Shown: piece after piece, positions 40,478 to 49,354 of the stretch
How the letters are laid out: each line of letters begins with the position of its first letter
Numbering within the stretch: position 1 is the stretch's first letter
Source of the DNA: Gemmatimonadetes bacterium SCN 70-22
GTDB lineage: Bacteria; Gemmatimonadota; Gemmatimonadetes; Gemmatimonadales; Gemmatimonadaceae
Assembly: GCA_001724275.1 (NCBI GenBank)
Contig: MEDZ01000025.1
Coordinates: 21,827 to 85,826, forward strand
DNA: 64,000 bases
Reading direction: 5' to 3'
Notes under the pieces: generated by a model
What the model was told of the DNA's origin: nothing
The model's database searches: none
The model's input: the letters and a program-made list of their open reading frames with translations, nothing else
Made by a program: the position numbers and the translations under genes

Positions 40478-41387
40478 CGCCCCCTCCGAAACGTGAACGG
40501 GTAACAAAGCGAGAGATGAGCGAGATGACGAGGACGATCCCGATGAGGACGAGGGCGCCGGCCCAGGCCAGGCGATGCCACTCGTCGTACGGGGAGATGG
40601 CGTAGTTGAAGATCTGCAGCGGGAGCGCCGACACCGGCTGGTCGAGCGCCAGCGACCAGAACTGGTTGCCGAACGCGGTGAACAGGAGCGGCGCCGTCTC
40701 GCCGGCGATGCGGGCCACCGCCACCAGCGCCCCGGTGACGATCCCGGGGAGCGCCGTGCGCAGCACCACGCTGAGCGAGGTGCGCCACCGGGTGTACCCG
40801 AGCGCGAGCGCCGCCTCGCGCAGCGACACCGGGACGAGCCGGATCATCTCTTCGGTGGTCCGCGTGACGAGGGGGATCATCATCGCGCCTAACGCAATTC
40901 CGCCGGCCGCCGCCGAGAAGTGCCCGATGGGGCGGACCAGGAACTGCCAGGCGAAGATCCCCATCACGATGGACGGGAGGCCGTTCAGCACGTCGGAGAG
41001 GAAGCGCACTGTCGTCGCCAGGCGCGACGTCCGCTGCTCGGCGAGGTAGAGCCCGGCCCCGATCCCGATCGGGAGCCCGATGACCGAGGCGATCGCGAGC
41101 AGGAGGAGCGTCCCGGCGATCGCGTTCCCCATCCCGCCCCCCGCCTCGCCCACTGGCTTCGGCATCCTGGTGAAGAAGTCAAGCGAGATCGACGAGGCCC
41201 CCTCGCGCGCCAGGTGCCACAGGATGAAAATCAGCGGAAGGACGGCCGCGATGGCGGCGAGATACATGACGCCGAGCATGAGCGCGTTGACGACGCGCCG
41301 CCGCCCCAGCGAGCGGGCGGTGCGCTGGGCGGCCGCCCGCTGGATGCCCGAGGGACGCGCGACGCGTGGCTGGGCCGTCGTGCTCAT
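40470..41387 (-). CDS. pstA: Phosphate ABC transporter permease PstA
   Basis: 305 residues, six helices, with the coupling loop typical of Pst permeases ([39 protein letters not shown]). The N-terminus is basic and cytoplasmic. It forms the inner-membrane channel with PstC. ATG 41387 overlaps the pstC stop by ATGA. The IALGAMM leucine is TTA inside the octamer at 40887. Confidence 0.93.
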   Translation of the reverse strand: MSTTAQPRVARPSGIQRAAAQRTARSLGRRRVVNALMLGVMYLAAIAAVLPLIFILWHLAREGASSISLDFFTRMPKPVGEAGGGMGNAIAGTLLLLAIASVIGLPIGIGAGLYLAEQRTSRLATTVRFLSDVLNGLPSIVMGIFAWQFLVRPIGHFSAAAGGIALGAMMIPLVTRTTEEMIRLVPVSLREAALALGYTRWRTSLSVVLRTALPGIVTGALVAVARIAGETAPLLFTAFGNQFWSLALDQPVSALPLQIFNYAISPYDEWHRLAWAGALVLIGIVLVISLISRFVTRSRFGGGGD

Positions 41388-42379
41388 CGCCCCTCCCGCG
41401 CGACCTGCCAGACGAGCCAGCGGGCGATCATGTTCACCACCAGGGTCACCGCCAGGAGCACCGCGCCGCACGCCATCAGCGCCGACGTGTGCAGCGCGCT
41501 CGTCGCTTCCGCGAATTCGTTGGCGATGACCGAGGCCAAGGTGTATCCGGGGGCGAAGAGCGACGACGAGATCTCGTGGCGGTTGCCGATGAGCATCGTG
41601 ACCGCCATCGTCTCGCCTAACGCGCGCCCGAGGCCGAGGACGATCCCGCCCACGATCCCCGACCTGGCGTAGGGGACCACCGCGTCGCGGATCATCTCCC
41701 ACTTGGTGGCCCCGAGCGCCAGCGCCGCCTCGCGCTGCGAACGCGGGACCGCCGACAGCACCTCGCGCGACACCGCTGAGATGTACGGGAGGATCATGAT
41801 CGCGAGGATCACCGCCGCCGCCAGCATCGACGGCCCGTAGGCCGGCCCGCTGAAGAACGCGGTGTTCCCGAGCCCCAGCGTGTCGGCGAGGAAGGGCATC
41901 ACCGTGCCGCGCAGGACCGGGAGGAGGACGAAGATCCCCCACAGGCCATAGACGACGCTGGGAATCGCCGCGAGCAGGTCGACCAGGAAGGCGACCGGCT
42001 GCCGCAGCCAGGCCGGGGCGAACTCGGAGAGGAAGATGGCCACGCCTAACGCGAGCGGCGTGGCGAGCACGAGGGCGAGGACCGAGGAAACGACGGTCCC
42101 GTAGATCATCGGCGCCGCCCCGAAGACGCCGCGCACCTCGTCCCAATCGCTCGAGGTGAGGAAGCCGACGCCGAACGTGCGGAGCGCGGGCCAGGCGGCC
42201 AGCACGACCTCCAGGGCGATGAGGCCGAGGAGGAGTGGCACCGCCCAGGCGAATGCGGTCGTGATCACCCGGTACACGCGATCGCCGACGGACGCCCCGA
42301 CGATCCCGTCATCCCCCGCGGCACGGACCGCCCCGTGCGGGGCGGCCCTCGACGCGGCGTCCTGCAGCGGCTGGCTCAC
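41384..42379 (-). CDS. pstC: Phosphate ABC transporter permease PstC
   Basis: 331 residues, six helices. FLTSSDWDEVRGVFGAAPMIYGTVVSS matches the PstC periplasmic segment, and [27 protein letters not shown] is the EAA coupling loop. Start GTG 42379 overlaps the pstS stop (GTGA). Two octamers (41615 and 42044) encode RALGE and LALGV. It pairs with PstA downstream. Confidence 0.93.
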   Translation of the reverse strand: MSQPLQDAASRAAPHGAVRAAGDDGIVGASVGDRVYRVITTAFAWAVPLLLGLIALEVVLAAWPALRTFGVGFLTSSDWDEVRGVFGAAPMIYGTVVSSVLALVLATPLALGVAIFLSEFAPAWLRQPVAFLVDLLAAIPSVVYGLWGIFVLLPVLRGTVMPFLADTLGLGNTAFFSGPAYGPSMLAAAVILAIMILPYISAVSREVLSAVPRSQREAALALGATKWEMIRDAVVPYARSGIVGGIVLGLGRALGETMAVTMLIGNRHEISSSLFAPGYTLASVIANEFAEATSALHTSALMACGAVLLAVTLVVNMIARWLVWQVAREGR

Positions 42380-43452
42380 TGGGTGGCGCCGACCCGGATC
42401 GTGCCGACGCGGGTCGCCAGCTGCGAGGCGAGGGTCGCCGGGAGCGGAGCGTAATCCAGCGATGCCGCGCTCTGCTGCCCGTCAGCGTACATCCACTTCA
42501 TGAAGTCGACCAGCTTCTGCCCCTTGGTGGCGTCCGTCTGCTGCTCGTACACGAGGAGCCAGGTGAACGAGGAAATCGGATAGGCGTTCGCGCCGGCGGC
42601 ATTCACGATCGAGATGCGATAGTCGGAGTCGGGTCCCAGCCGCGACATCGCTCCCTCGGCGGCGGCCGTGATGCTCTCGATGGTCGGCTCCACGTACGTG
42701 CCGGCGGCATTCCTGATGTGGGCCACCGGGAGGCGGTTCTGCTTGGCGTAGGCCAGCTCCACGTAGCCGATGGTGCCCGGGGTCTGCTTCACCGTTCCGG
42801 CGACCCCTTCGTTCCCCTTGCCTCCCAGCCCGACCGGCCACTGGACCGACTTCCCCTTGCCGGGGCCGCTCGCCCACGACTTGCTGACCGCGGAGAGGTA
42901 GTCGGTGAAGATGTACGTCGTCCCGCTGCCGTCGGAGCGGTGCACCACCAGGATGTCCTTGGCGGGCAGGGTCACCCCCGCGTTCTCGGCCGCGATGCGG
43001 GGATCGTTCCACTTGGTCACCTTGCCAAGGAAGATGTCGGCGACCAGTTCGCCCGTCAGACGCAACGGGGCGGTGACCTCGGGAAGGTTGTAGGTGACCA
43101 CGTCGGCGCCGAGGACAGTGGGGAAGTGGAGGATCGTGCCTCCCTTTGCCGCGGCCAGCTCCTCGTCGGTCATCGGGCCGTCGGAGGCGCCGAAGTCGAC
43201 CGTCCCCTCCGACAGCTGCTTGATGCCGCCGCCCGAGCCGATCGACTGGTAGTTGATCTTGATCCCCTTCGAGGTGGCGTAGTCGGAGAACCACTTCGAG
43301 TAGATCAGATATGGGAAGGTCGCGCCCGCGCCATTGAGGTCGACCGACGAGGACATCGCCGGGGCGGCAGCGGAGTCGCTGGACTTCGTTTCACCGCCGC
43401 CGCAGGCGGCGATCGTTACAATGGCGAGCGCGGCAAGTGCGCGAGCGTACAC
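42376..43452 (-). CDS. pstS: Phosphate-binding lipoprotein PstS
   Basis: 358 residues from GTG 43452, with GGAG at a spacing of 8. The signal has lipobox TIAACGGGE, so the protein is membrane-tethered rather than freely periplasmic. Phosphate-binding segments are LNGAGATFPYLIYSKWF, INYQSIGSGGGIKQL, VDFGASDGPMTDEE and VVHRSDGSGTTYIF, all standard for PstS. It is the first gene of the pstS-pstC-pstA-pstB-pstB-phoU-ppx operon, with a candidate Pho box about 74-90 nt upstream. Confidence 0.95.
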   Translation of the reverse strand: MYARALAALAIVTIAACGGGETKSSDSAAAPAMSSSVDLNGAGATFPYLIYSKWFSDYATSKGIKINYQSIGSGGGIKQLSEGTVDFGASDGPMTDEELAAAKGGTILHFPTVLGADVVTYNLPEVTAPLRLTGELVADIFLGKVTKWNDPRIAAENAGVTLPAKDILVVHRSDGSGTTYIFTDYLSAVSKSWASGPGKGKSVQWPVGLGGKGNEGVAGTVKQTPGTIGYVELAYAKQNRLPVAHIRNAAGTYVEPTIESITAAAEGAMSRLGPDSDYRISIVNAAGANAYPISSFTWLLVYEQQTDATKGQKLVDFMKWMYADGQQSAASLDYAPLPATLASQLATRVGTIRVGATQ

Positions 43453-43525
43453 GGTAGTGTCTCCGGGTAAGTGCAGTAGTGACTGTAAGATCACATCCTC
43501 CGGCTCCGGGGCGTGCGGCCGCTGT

Positions 43526-43541
43526 GTAACGTCGCGGTCAC
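43526..43541 (-). promoter_or_regulatory. Candidate Pho box upstream of pstS
   Basis: On the minus strand GTGAC (43541-43537) and GTTAC (43530-43526) repeat directly with an 11-bp period, about 75 nt before the pstS start. The wider half-sites GTGACCG and GTTACAC with a 4-bp spacer resemble known PhoB sites. Confidence 0.45.
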
Positions 43542-43655
43542 AGATGCGGGCGGGGATCGGGGGGGGCCTGATTCGCGCGCGCCCTGTCCCCGACGCGACG
43601 GACGAGTCCGGCGGCGACGGGGAACGTCCGCCCGCTGACGCTCCCCGGGCTGGTG

Positions 43656-44348
43656 CTACATCTCGCTCGCCAGCGTGACGAACTTGTAGACCCCGTCTCG
43701 TTCGATGATGGGGCCGAACAGCCGCTGCGATGCGGTATCGCCCGGCGAGCGTACCCGTCGCACCGCACAATCCCGCCAGATCCGGTTCTTCCCCTGGAGC
43801 TCGACCGGTGCAGGGCATGACCAGCCGACCACGCCAAGCGGCTTGCCCCCCAGGCGACCGAGCGTCCGGCGAAAGCCCTGGATCGAGGCGTCGGAGAGCT
43901 GCTGCCAGACGATGGCTGGCGGCTGGCGCATCGGCGCCCTCGTGTAGGGCGACGACGGGTAGACGAGGAGTGCGAACTCGGGGCGATTGACGGCCAGACG
44001 GATGAGCGTGAGCGAGTCGTCCTGCTCGACCGCGGCGATCCAACGTCGCACCAGCGCGTCGCGTGATGGGAGGCCGTGGGCAAGTCGCGTCGGCCGTGAT
44101 CGGAGGTCGGCGGTGAAGCGGCGCAGTTCCTCGTCGGGCGGGAGGATCGAGTCCACGACGTAGCCGGGTTGCGCGCGATCGATGGAGTCCTGCCGCGCTC
44201 GTGCCGCTGCCGCCGCCGTGGCGACGTGCGCGAGTGGGTCGCTCGCCTCGTCGCCGACGCCGTCCTGCGGTCGAGGCGTGCACGCACTGGCGAGCGCGGC
44301 GAGAAGCGCGAGGGCGAGCGGGGTTCGCATCAGGCGCACACGGCGCAT
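43656..44348 (-). CDS. Predicted lipoprotein of unknown function in the Pho island
   Basis: 230 residues. The N-terminus MRRVRLMRTPLALALLAALASAC gives lipobox LASAC. The globular part (VRRWIAAVEQDDSLTLIRLAVNRPEFALLVYP...IVWQQLSDASIQGFRRTLGRL) resembles small stress or envelope domains but matches no family I can name. A cluster GWSCPAPVELQGKNRIWRDCAVRRVR contains two Cys that could form a disulphide. Start ATG 44348 is chosen; GTG 44366 and ATG 44330 are possible. It lies between pstS and the fibronectin-type lipoprotein, in the same direction. Confidence 0.6.
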   Translation of the reverse strand: MRRVRLMRTPLALALLAALASACTPRPQDGVGDEASDPLAHVATAAAAARARQDSIDRAQPGYVVDSILPPDEELRRFTADLRSRPTRLAHGLPSRDALVRRWIAAVEQDDSLTLIRLAVNRPEFALLVYPSSPYTRAPMRQPPAIVWQQLSDASIQGFRRTLGRLGGKPLGVVGWSCPAPVELQGKNRIWRDCAVRRVRSPGDTASQRLFGPIIERDGVYKFVTLASEM

Positions 44349-44383
44349 GCGGGAGGGGAGGCGCACGAGTAGTGGGACGAGAG

Positions 44384-44419
44384 CCGCGGCTGGCGCCCGC
44401 GCACGGACGCCAGCCGCGG
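44384..44419 (-). terminator. Perfect 12-bp hairpin after the fibronectin-type lipoprotein gene
   Basis: CCGCGGCTGGCG (44384-44395) and CGCCAGCCGCGG (44408-44419) around a 12-nt loop, 15 nt beyond the stop at 44435. It separates this gene from the next lipoprotein. Confidence 0.65.
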
Positions 44420-44434
44420 TTCACGCGTCATGAT

Positions 44435-46195
44435 CTAGTTGCGGGCGTAGGTGGTCCATCCCTGGAACCACTTCGGTCCCGCCGGATTGACGGCGCCGCG
44501 GTATGCCGTTCCGCTCACGGCGCCCCCGGCGACGGTCGCCAGCCTCCCGGTGAACGTCGCCAGCCCGCCCGACGCGGCGGCCGATCCTGCGGCCGGCGCC
44601 CAGTCGAAGGCGCTCGCCGTGGTCGAGGCATCGACCGTGGCCGGGAAGGCGGTGAAGGTCGCCGCCGTCGTCACCCCGGCCGGGGCCTCGAGCGCGTTGG
44701 CCGCCAGGTCGAGCGCGTTCTGCACGGTGCTCCCCGACTGGGCCTGGAAGGTCGCGGCATTCTCCACCATCAGGATGTTGCGCACGGCCAGGTCGGCGGT
44801 CGCCAGGTCCGGAGTCGCCGTGGAGCCGGCGCGCACGTACGTCTCGGCGTCACGGAGCGAGACGGCGGCACGGGCCCAGCGCGCCACGATCCCGTTCACG
44901 TACCAGCCGCCGACGCCGCGGCGGAGCATCATCCCCACGCCGCCCGAGCTCCCCGACGTCGCCGTGTTCCCGGTGCCGACCAGGGTGAAGTTCGCCACGA
45001 GCGGGGTGGTGAAGGGGGTGGAGTTGCGTCCCAGCTGGCACCCGGCCCCCTCGCAGCCGTCGTTCTCGATCCCCTGCGGGTCGCTCGACGGCGCCCCCGC
45101 CCCGGTGCGCGGCGTGAGTTGCGTGGTCTGCAGCGCGATCACGTTCTGCAGGCGCCCGCGGTAGCCTTCGGACATGTCGAAGTGGTCGTCGCCGGCCTCG
45201 TACGACACCAGGTAGCTGGCGTCGACCGCGCCGCCGAAGAACTCGAAGGAGTCGTCGAGCCCTGCCATCGACTGCAGGTACGAGAGCTTGGTCCCGCTCC
45301 CGACCGCCGCAAAGGTGAAGCTGTTGAGCTCGTTGTTGAGCGACGGCGCGTAGCCGGCGAACTCGACGCGCACGTAGCGCAGCTCGCCGCTGTTGTCTGT
45401 ATCGGTCGTCCCGCCCGAGTAGGTGACCTTGTAGTTGGTCCCCGACGTGGTGCCGGCGGCGGTGTTGGTCCCTTCGAGCTCGATCTCGACCCCGGTGCGG
45501 TTGAGCGTCGCGTTGCCGACAATGATCAATCCCCCCCAGTCGCCGGGCTGGCGCTGGCCGGCCGGGCGCGACGAGGTGAAGACGATGGGGGCGTCGGCGC
45601 GCCCGACGGCGTTGATCTTCGCGCCGCGGAGCACGAAGAGCGAGGCGCCGAGCGTGTTGAAGTCGCCCTCGATGCGCGTCCCGGGCTCGATGGTGAGCGT
45701 CGCGCCATTGGCGACGTGGATGAAGCCCTTGAGGATGTACACCTTGTCGGCCGTCCAGGTGGTGTTGGCGGTGATGTCGGTCGTGACGTCGATGCGGCCG
45801 GCGGCGCCGAAGGCGAGCGTCGAGGCGATGGTTTCTCCCGAGGCCGAGCTGCGTTGCGACCCGCGCACCGCGGTCACGCGGTAGCGGTACTGCGTCTGGA
45901 CCTTGAGTCCGGTGTCGTCGTACGTGACTGGGCCGCCTGCGGCGGGGGCCTGGACGGTGGTGGCAATCGCGAAGGCGCCGGTTGCCCCCTCGGCGCGCTC
46001 GATCTCGTAGCTGTTGTCGCCGGCGGTTCCGTTGAACTGCACGCGGATCGACGTGAGCCCGGTGGCCGTGGCCTGCACGCCGAGGGGCGGCGTGAGGACG
46101 GGGGCGGTGGTGCCGCCGTTGTCGTCGCCGCAGGCGGCGATGCCTAACGCCGACAGCGCGACGACCGCAGTGAGGAAACGCTTGGAGAATGACAT
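44435..46195 (-). CDS. Secreted lipoprotein with fibronectin type III domain and beta-helix-like body
   Basis: 586 residues. The signal ends in lipobox GIAAC near residue 22. A fibronectin type III domain spans about 36-125 (PPLGVQATATGLTSIRVQFNG to YRYRVTAVRGSQRS). The rest is rich in short beta repeats (VYILKGFIHVANGATLTIEPGTRI, IVFTSSRPAGQRQPGDWGGLIIVGNA). SFEFFGGAVDASYLVSYEAGDDHFDMSEGYRG contains many acidic residues and could bind metal or a phosphorylated ligand. Similar proteins accompany TonB receptors in other Gram-negatives. The receptor gene is just upstream and a Pho-box candidate lies in the leader, so it is probably a surface partner for phosphate-source capture. Confidence 0.65.
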   Translation of the reverse strand: MSFSKRFLTAVVALSALGIAACGDDNGGTTAPVLTPPLGVQATATGLTSIRVQFNGTAGDNSYEIERAEGATGAFAIATTVQAPAAGGPVTYDDTGLKVQTQYRYRVTAVRGSQRSSASGETIASTLAFGAAGRIDVTTDITANTTWTADKVYILKGFIHVANGATLTIEPGTRIEGDFNTLGASLFVLRGAKINAVGRADAPIVFTSSRPAGQRQPGDWGGLIIVGNATLNRTGVEIELEGTNTAAGTTSGTNYKVTYSGGTTDTDNSGELRYVRVEFAGYAPSLNNELNSFTFAAVGSGTKLSYLQSMAGLDDSFEFFGGAVDASYLVSYEAGDDHFDMSEGYRGRLQNVIALQTTQLTPRTGAGAPSSDPQGIENDGCEGAGCQLGRNSTPFTTPLVANFTLVGTGNTATSGSSGGVGMMLRRGVGGWYVNGIVARWARAAVSLRDAETYVRAGSTATPDLATADLAVRNILMVENAATFQAQSGSTVQNALDLAANALEAPAGVTTAATFTAFPATVDASTTASAFDWAPAAGSAAASGGLATFTGRLATVAGGAVSGTAYRGAVNPAGPKWFQGWTTYARN

Positions 46196-46313
46196 GATGT
46201 GTATCGCGGGATGGGTCATGAGGAGAGGCTGGTGCCCGCGGGACCCTCGCACTCGGCGACGCCCCGATACGGTGGAAGCAAACGGGGGCCCGTCGCGGCC
46301 ACGTGTCACGGCG

Positions 46314-46329
46314 GTCACGAGCCTGTCAC
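46314..46329 (-). promoter_or_regulatory. Candidate Pho box upstream of the fibronectin-type lipoprotein
   Basis: On the minus strand GTGAC (46329-46325) and GTGAC (46318-46314) repeat with an exact 11-bp period. As 7+4+7 the opposite strand reads CGGTCAC-GAGC-CTGTCAC, close to the enterobacterial Pho box. A third GTGAC at 46309-46305 is offset by 9 bp. Confidence 0.5.
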
Positions 46330-46340
46330 GGCCGCCGGGG

Positions 46341-46370
46341 CATCGGCGGGCATCGGCGGGCATCGGCGGG
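46341..46370. repeat. Three-copy 10-bp tandem repeat
   Basis: CATCGGCGGG three times in a row, exact, in the 261-bp gap between the TonB receptor stop and the lipoprotein start, 11 bp from the candidate Pho box. Confidence 0.8.
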
Positions 46371-46456
46371 CGCGACGTTTCCTCCGGCGGCGGCGGTGGA
46401 TGCCGAGCGCCCCCGCCGCCTGGGGGCGACGGGGGCGCGGCTGCGACGGGGAAGGG

Positions 46457-49249
46457 TCAGGGTCGGAACACGAAGCCGAGCTGGAACGTGCGCCCCGTCG
46501 TCCACGACTCGCGCGTCACGCTCCCCTGCACGGTCTGGAACGGCTCGTCGAGGAGGTTGCGGGCGTCGATGCGCCCCTGCAGCGCCCCCCACACCGGGAA
46601 GCGAAGCGACAGGTCGAGCGCATTGCGCGGGCGCTGCACCACGTCGGGGAGCGGCTGGTCGCCGGCGGCGTCGATCCGCTCACCCGTCCGATTGAAGAGC
46701 GCGGTGGCGCTGAGCGAGCCATTGGTGTTGGCGTACGTGACCCCTGCATTCACGACGTAGGGGGCCTGCCCCACCATCCGGCGCCTGGCGTTCGTGGCCG
46801 CCGCTTGCCCCGCGCCGAGCGTGATCTGCGACTGCATCACCGTCACGTTCGTGAAGGCGAGCAGCGACTGGAAGGCGTCGCCGAGGAATCCCAGTCCCTT
46901 GCGGGCCTCCAGCTCCACGCCGTAGTTGGTGGCCTTGTCGGCGTTCACGTAGCCGATGAATCGCGACGAGGCGCCCGCGGCGCGATAGACACGCTCGATG
47001 GGATTGTCGAAGCGCTTGGCGAAGAGTCCCACGCTCAGCACCTCGCCGCCGCTCGGGTACCACTCCCAGCGCGCGTCCACGTTCTGGATCAGTGTGCGCT
47101 GCAGGTCGGGATTCCCCTCCAGGTCGTCGCCATTGAGCACGTCGCGGCTCTTGATCGGGACGAGCTCGCGGTATTCGGGACGCGCCAGCGTCTGCGAGGC
47201 AGAGAGGCGCAGGTTGGTGTACTCGCCCAGCGCCATGTTGAGCGCGAGCGAGGGGAGGACGTCGGTCCAGTCGCGCGAGACGTCGACCGGCTGGCCCAGC
47301 GTCGATTGCGCGTTCACGGTGAGCCGATCGTTCTCCACGCGGGCGCCGGTAATCAGGCGCATGCGCGGCGCGATCGCGATGTCGGCCATCAGGAAGCCGG
47401 CGGTGAGCCGGTCGGCGGCGCCATATGACCCGCCCTGCGACAGGGGGAAGATGTTGAAGACGCCGGCGCGATCGCCGGTGAATGGTGCTGCGAACAGCTG
47501 CTCGGGGCGCAGCTCGCGGATGGCGTTCGAGGCCTGTCCGGAGATGGCGTAGGCGCTGGTGGTGGCGTCACGGTCGGTGCGGCGCGAGAGCGCGCCGACC
47601 TTGATGGCGTGGTCGCGCCCGCCCATGCTCACCCGCCACTGGTAGTTGCCGCGTCCCTCGAACGACTTTTCCTCGAGCGCGGAAAAGGTACGCACCGCCC
47701 CCGCGTTGCTGGCGCCGTTCCAGCGCAGCACCTCGGCTCCCCCCGGCGCGTCCTGCTCGATGACCGAGACGAACTCCGAGCGGTCGGGCTCGTTGCGCGT
47801 CACCGCCGACGAGGTCACTGCCCAGTCGAGCTTGTGCTCCCCGAACTGGTGGTCACCGGCCAGCTGGTTCGAGCGCACCGCGCGCTCCACGTACTGCATG
47901 CGCTCGATCTGCGCCCGGACCCCCTCGTTCTCGAACTCGCCGCGCTCGACGCGGGCGTCGTTGTCGGCGGTGCGCGTGTAGGTGTTGTTGACGCTGATGC
48001 GGGAGGTACCGCCGAGCAGCGTGCTGAAGTTCGCCATCCCCCCCCAGAGCACCCCTTGGCTCCCGGTCGTCCCCGTGAAGCGGTCGGTCTCGATCGTGCT
48101 CCCGGGCGTCGTCCCACGGTTGGCGAGCGCGCGCACCTGGTTGTCCTTGACGTCCTGCGTGAGGGCGTAGGTCCCGCTCAGCAGGAAGCCGATCCGCTGC
48201 CCGAACAGCGCTTCGTTGCCGCCGAGCGAGATGGCGGTCGAGGTGTTCGGGGCGCCCGTGCGCGAGTCAGGCGTCCAGGCGTTGCGGAACTGCGAGATGA
48301 GGAGGTTCTTGTCGGCCTGCGTGAGGTTGATCCCCTGGAAATTGCGCACGACCGAAAGGAGGTACGGAAGGTTGCGCGCGGTGCCGGCCAGGGCGAACAC
48401 CTCGCCGCCGACGTTGCGACCGGCGAGCACCTGCCGGCCCGTGGCCCCGCTGTTGTAGCCGACGGTGGACTGCATCGAGAAGGTGAGGCGCGCCGGGAAT
48501 TCGCGCGTCTTGATCTCCACCTGCGCCCCGGAGAAGTCGCCCTGCTGGTCGGGAGTGAACGTCTTGGAGGTCGTCACCGCCTCGACCAGGCTGGAGGGGA
48601 ACATGTCGAGCGGGACCACCCGCTTCTCGGGCTCGGGGCTCGGGACGCGGGTCCCGTTCAGCTGCGTGGTGGTGTAGCGCTCGCCCAGCCCGCGCACGAA
48701 GACGAAGCGGCCGTTCTGCACCGTGACGCCGCTGACGCGCTGCATGGCCTGCGCCGCGTCGGAGTCCGGGCTCTTCGCGATCTGCTCCGCGGTGATCGTG
48801 TTGACCACCCCGGTGGCAGTGCGCTGCGCATCGAGCGCATCGGCCACCGACCCGCGCTCCGCCGACGCGGTGACCGTCTGGGCCGTGAGGGTGATGGTGG
48901 CGGTCGCGAGCGTCACGTCCTGCTCGAGCGTCTTGCCGGCATCCAGGAGGATCCCGGTGACCGTCTTGGGCGTGTACCCGATGCGCCGGAACTGGATCGT
49001 CACCGTCCCGGCCGGGACGGCCGGGAGCGTGAAGCGCCCCTCGACGCCGGACATCGTGCCTAACGTGGTGCCGACGACCTGGATCCCGACGTCGGAAAGC
49101 CCCTGGCCGGAGGCGGCGTCGAGGACGCGTCCGACGATGCGCCCGGTGGGCTGCTGCGCGAGCGTGGGGCTGGTGAACAAGAGCGAACCCGCGAGCGCCA
49201 GGCCGAGCCGGCGCGAGCGCACGAGGAGTCCGGAGATGATCGTGATCAT
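46457..49249 (-). CDS. TonB-dependent outer-membrane receptor in the Pho island
   Basis: 930 residues. Signal peptide (LALAGSLLFTSPTLAQQ), then a carboxypeptidase-regulatory-like domain (about 35-120, GRIVGRVLDAASGQGLSDVGI). The plug contains AQAMQRVSGVTVQNGRFVFVRGLGERY and TTQLNGTRVPSPEPEKRVVPLDMFPS, and a 22-strand-type barrel ends in QLGFVFRP. The PEPEKRVVPLDMFPSSLVEAV motif marks a subfamily often paired with a secreted beta-rich protein, as here. It lies between pstS and phoR/phoB, so an imported phosphorylated compound is the likely substrate. The TTLGT leucine is TTA in the octamer at 49058. Confidence 0.88.
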   Translation of the reverse strand: MITIISGLLVRSRRLGLALAGSLLFTSPTLAQQPTGRIVGRVLDAASGQGLSDVGIQVVGTTLGTMSGVEGRFTLPAVPAGTVTIQFRRIGYTPKTVTGILLDAGKTLEQDVTLATATITLTAQTVTASAERGSVADALDAQRTATGVVNTITAEQIAKSPDSDAAQAMQRVSGVTVQNGRFVFVRGLGERYTTTQLNGTRVPSPEPEKRVVPLDMFPSSLVEAVTTSKTFTPDQQGDFSGAQVEIKTREFPARLTFSMQSTVGYNSGATGRQVLAGRNVGGEVFALAGTARNLPYLLSVVRNFQGINLTQADKNLLISQFRNAWTPDSRTGAPNTSTAISLGGNEALFGQRIGFLLSGTYALTQDVKDNQVRALANRGTTPGSTIETDRFTGTTGSQGVLWGGMANFSTLLGGTSRISVNNTYTRTADNDARVERGEFENEGVRAQIERMQYVERAVRSNQLAGDHQFGEHKLDWAVTSSAVTRNEPDRSEFVSVIEQDAPGGAEVLRWNGASNAGAVRTFSALEEKSFEGRGNYQWRVSMGGRDHAIKVGALSRRTDRDATTSAYAISGQASNAIRELRPEQLFAAPFTGDRAGVFNIFPLSQGGSYGAADRLTAGFLMADIAIAPRMRLITGARVENDRLTVNAQSTLGQPVDVSRDWTDVLPSLALNMALGEYTNLRLSASQTLARPEYRELVPIKSRDVLNGDDLEGNPDLQRTLIQNVDARWEWYPSGGEVLSVGLFAKRFDNPIERVYRAAGASSRFIGYVNADKATNYGVELEARKGLGFLGDAFQSLLAFTNVTVMQSQITLGAGQAAATNARRRMVGQAPYVVNAGVTYANTNGSLSATALFNRTGERIDAAGDQPLPDVVQRPRNALDLSLRFPVWGALQGRIDARNLLDEPFQTVQGSVTRESWTTGRTFQLGFVFRP

Positions 49250-49354
49250 GAGCGTATCGCACGAAAGGGAGCTGCGCGGCGCTCTGTGCGCCCGGCGCTC
49301 CGTTACAATGCGAACGCCGGGTCTCGGATCAGCGAAGGCGCTGCAACGAATGCG

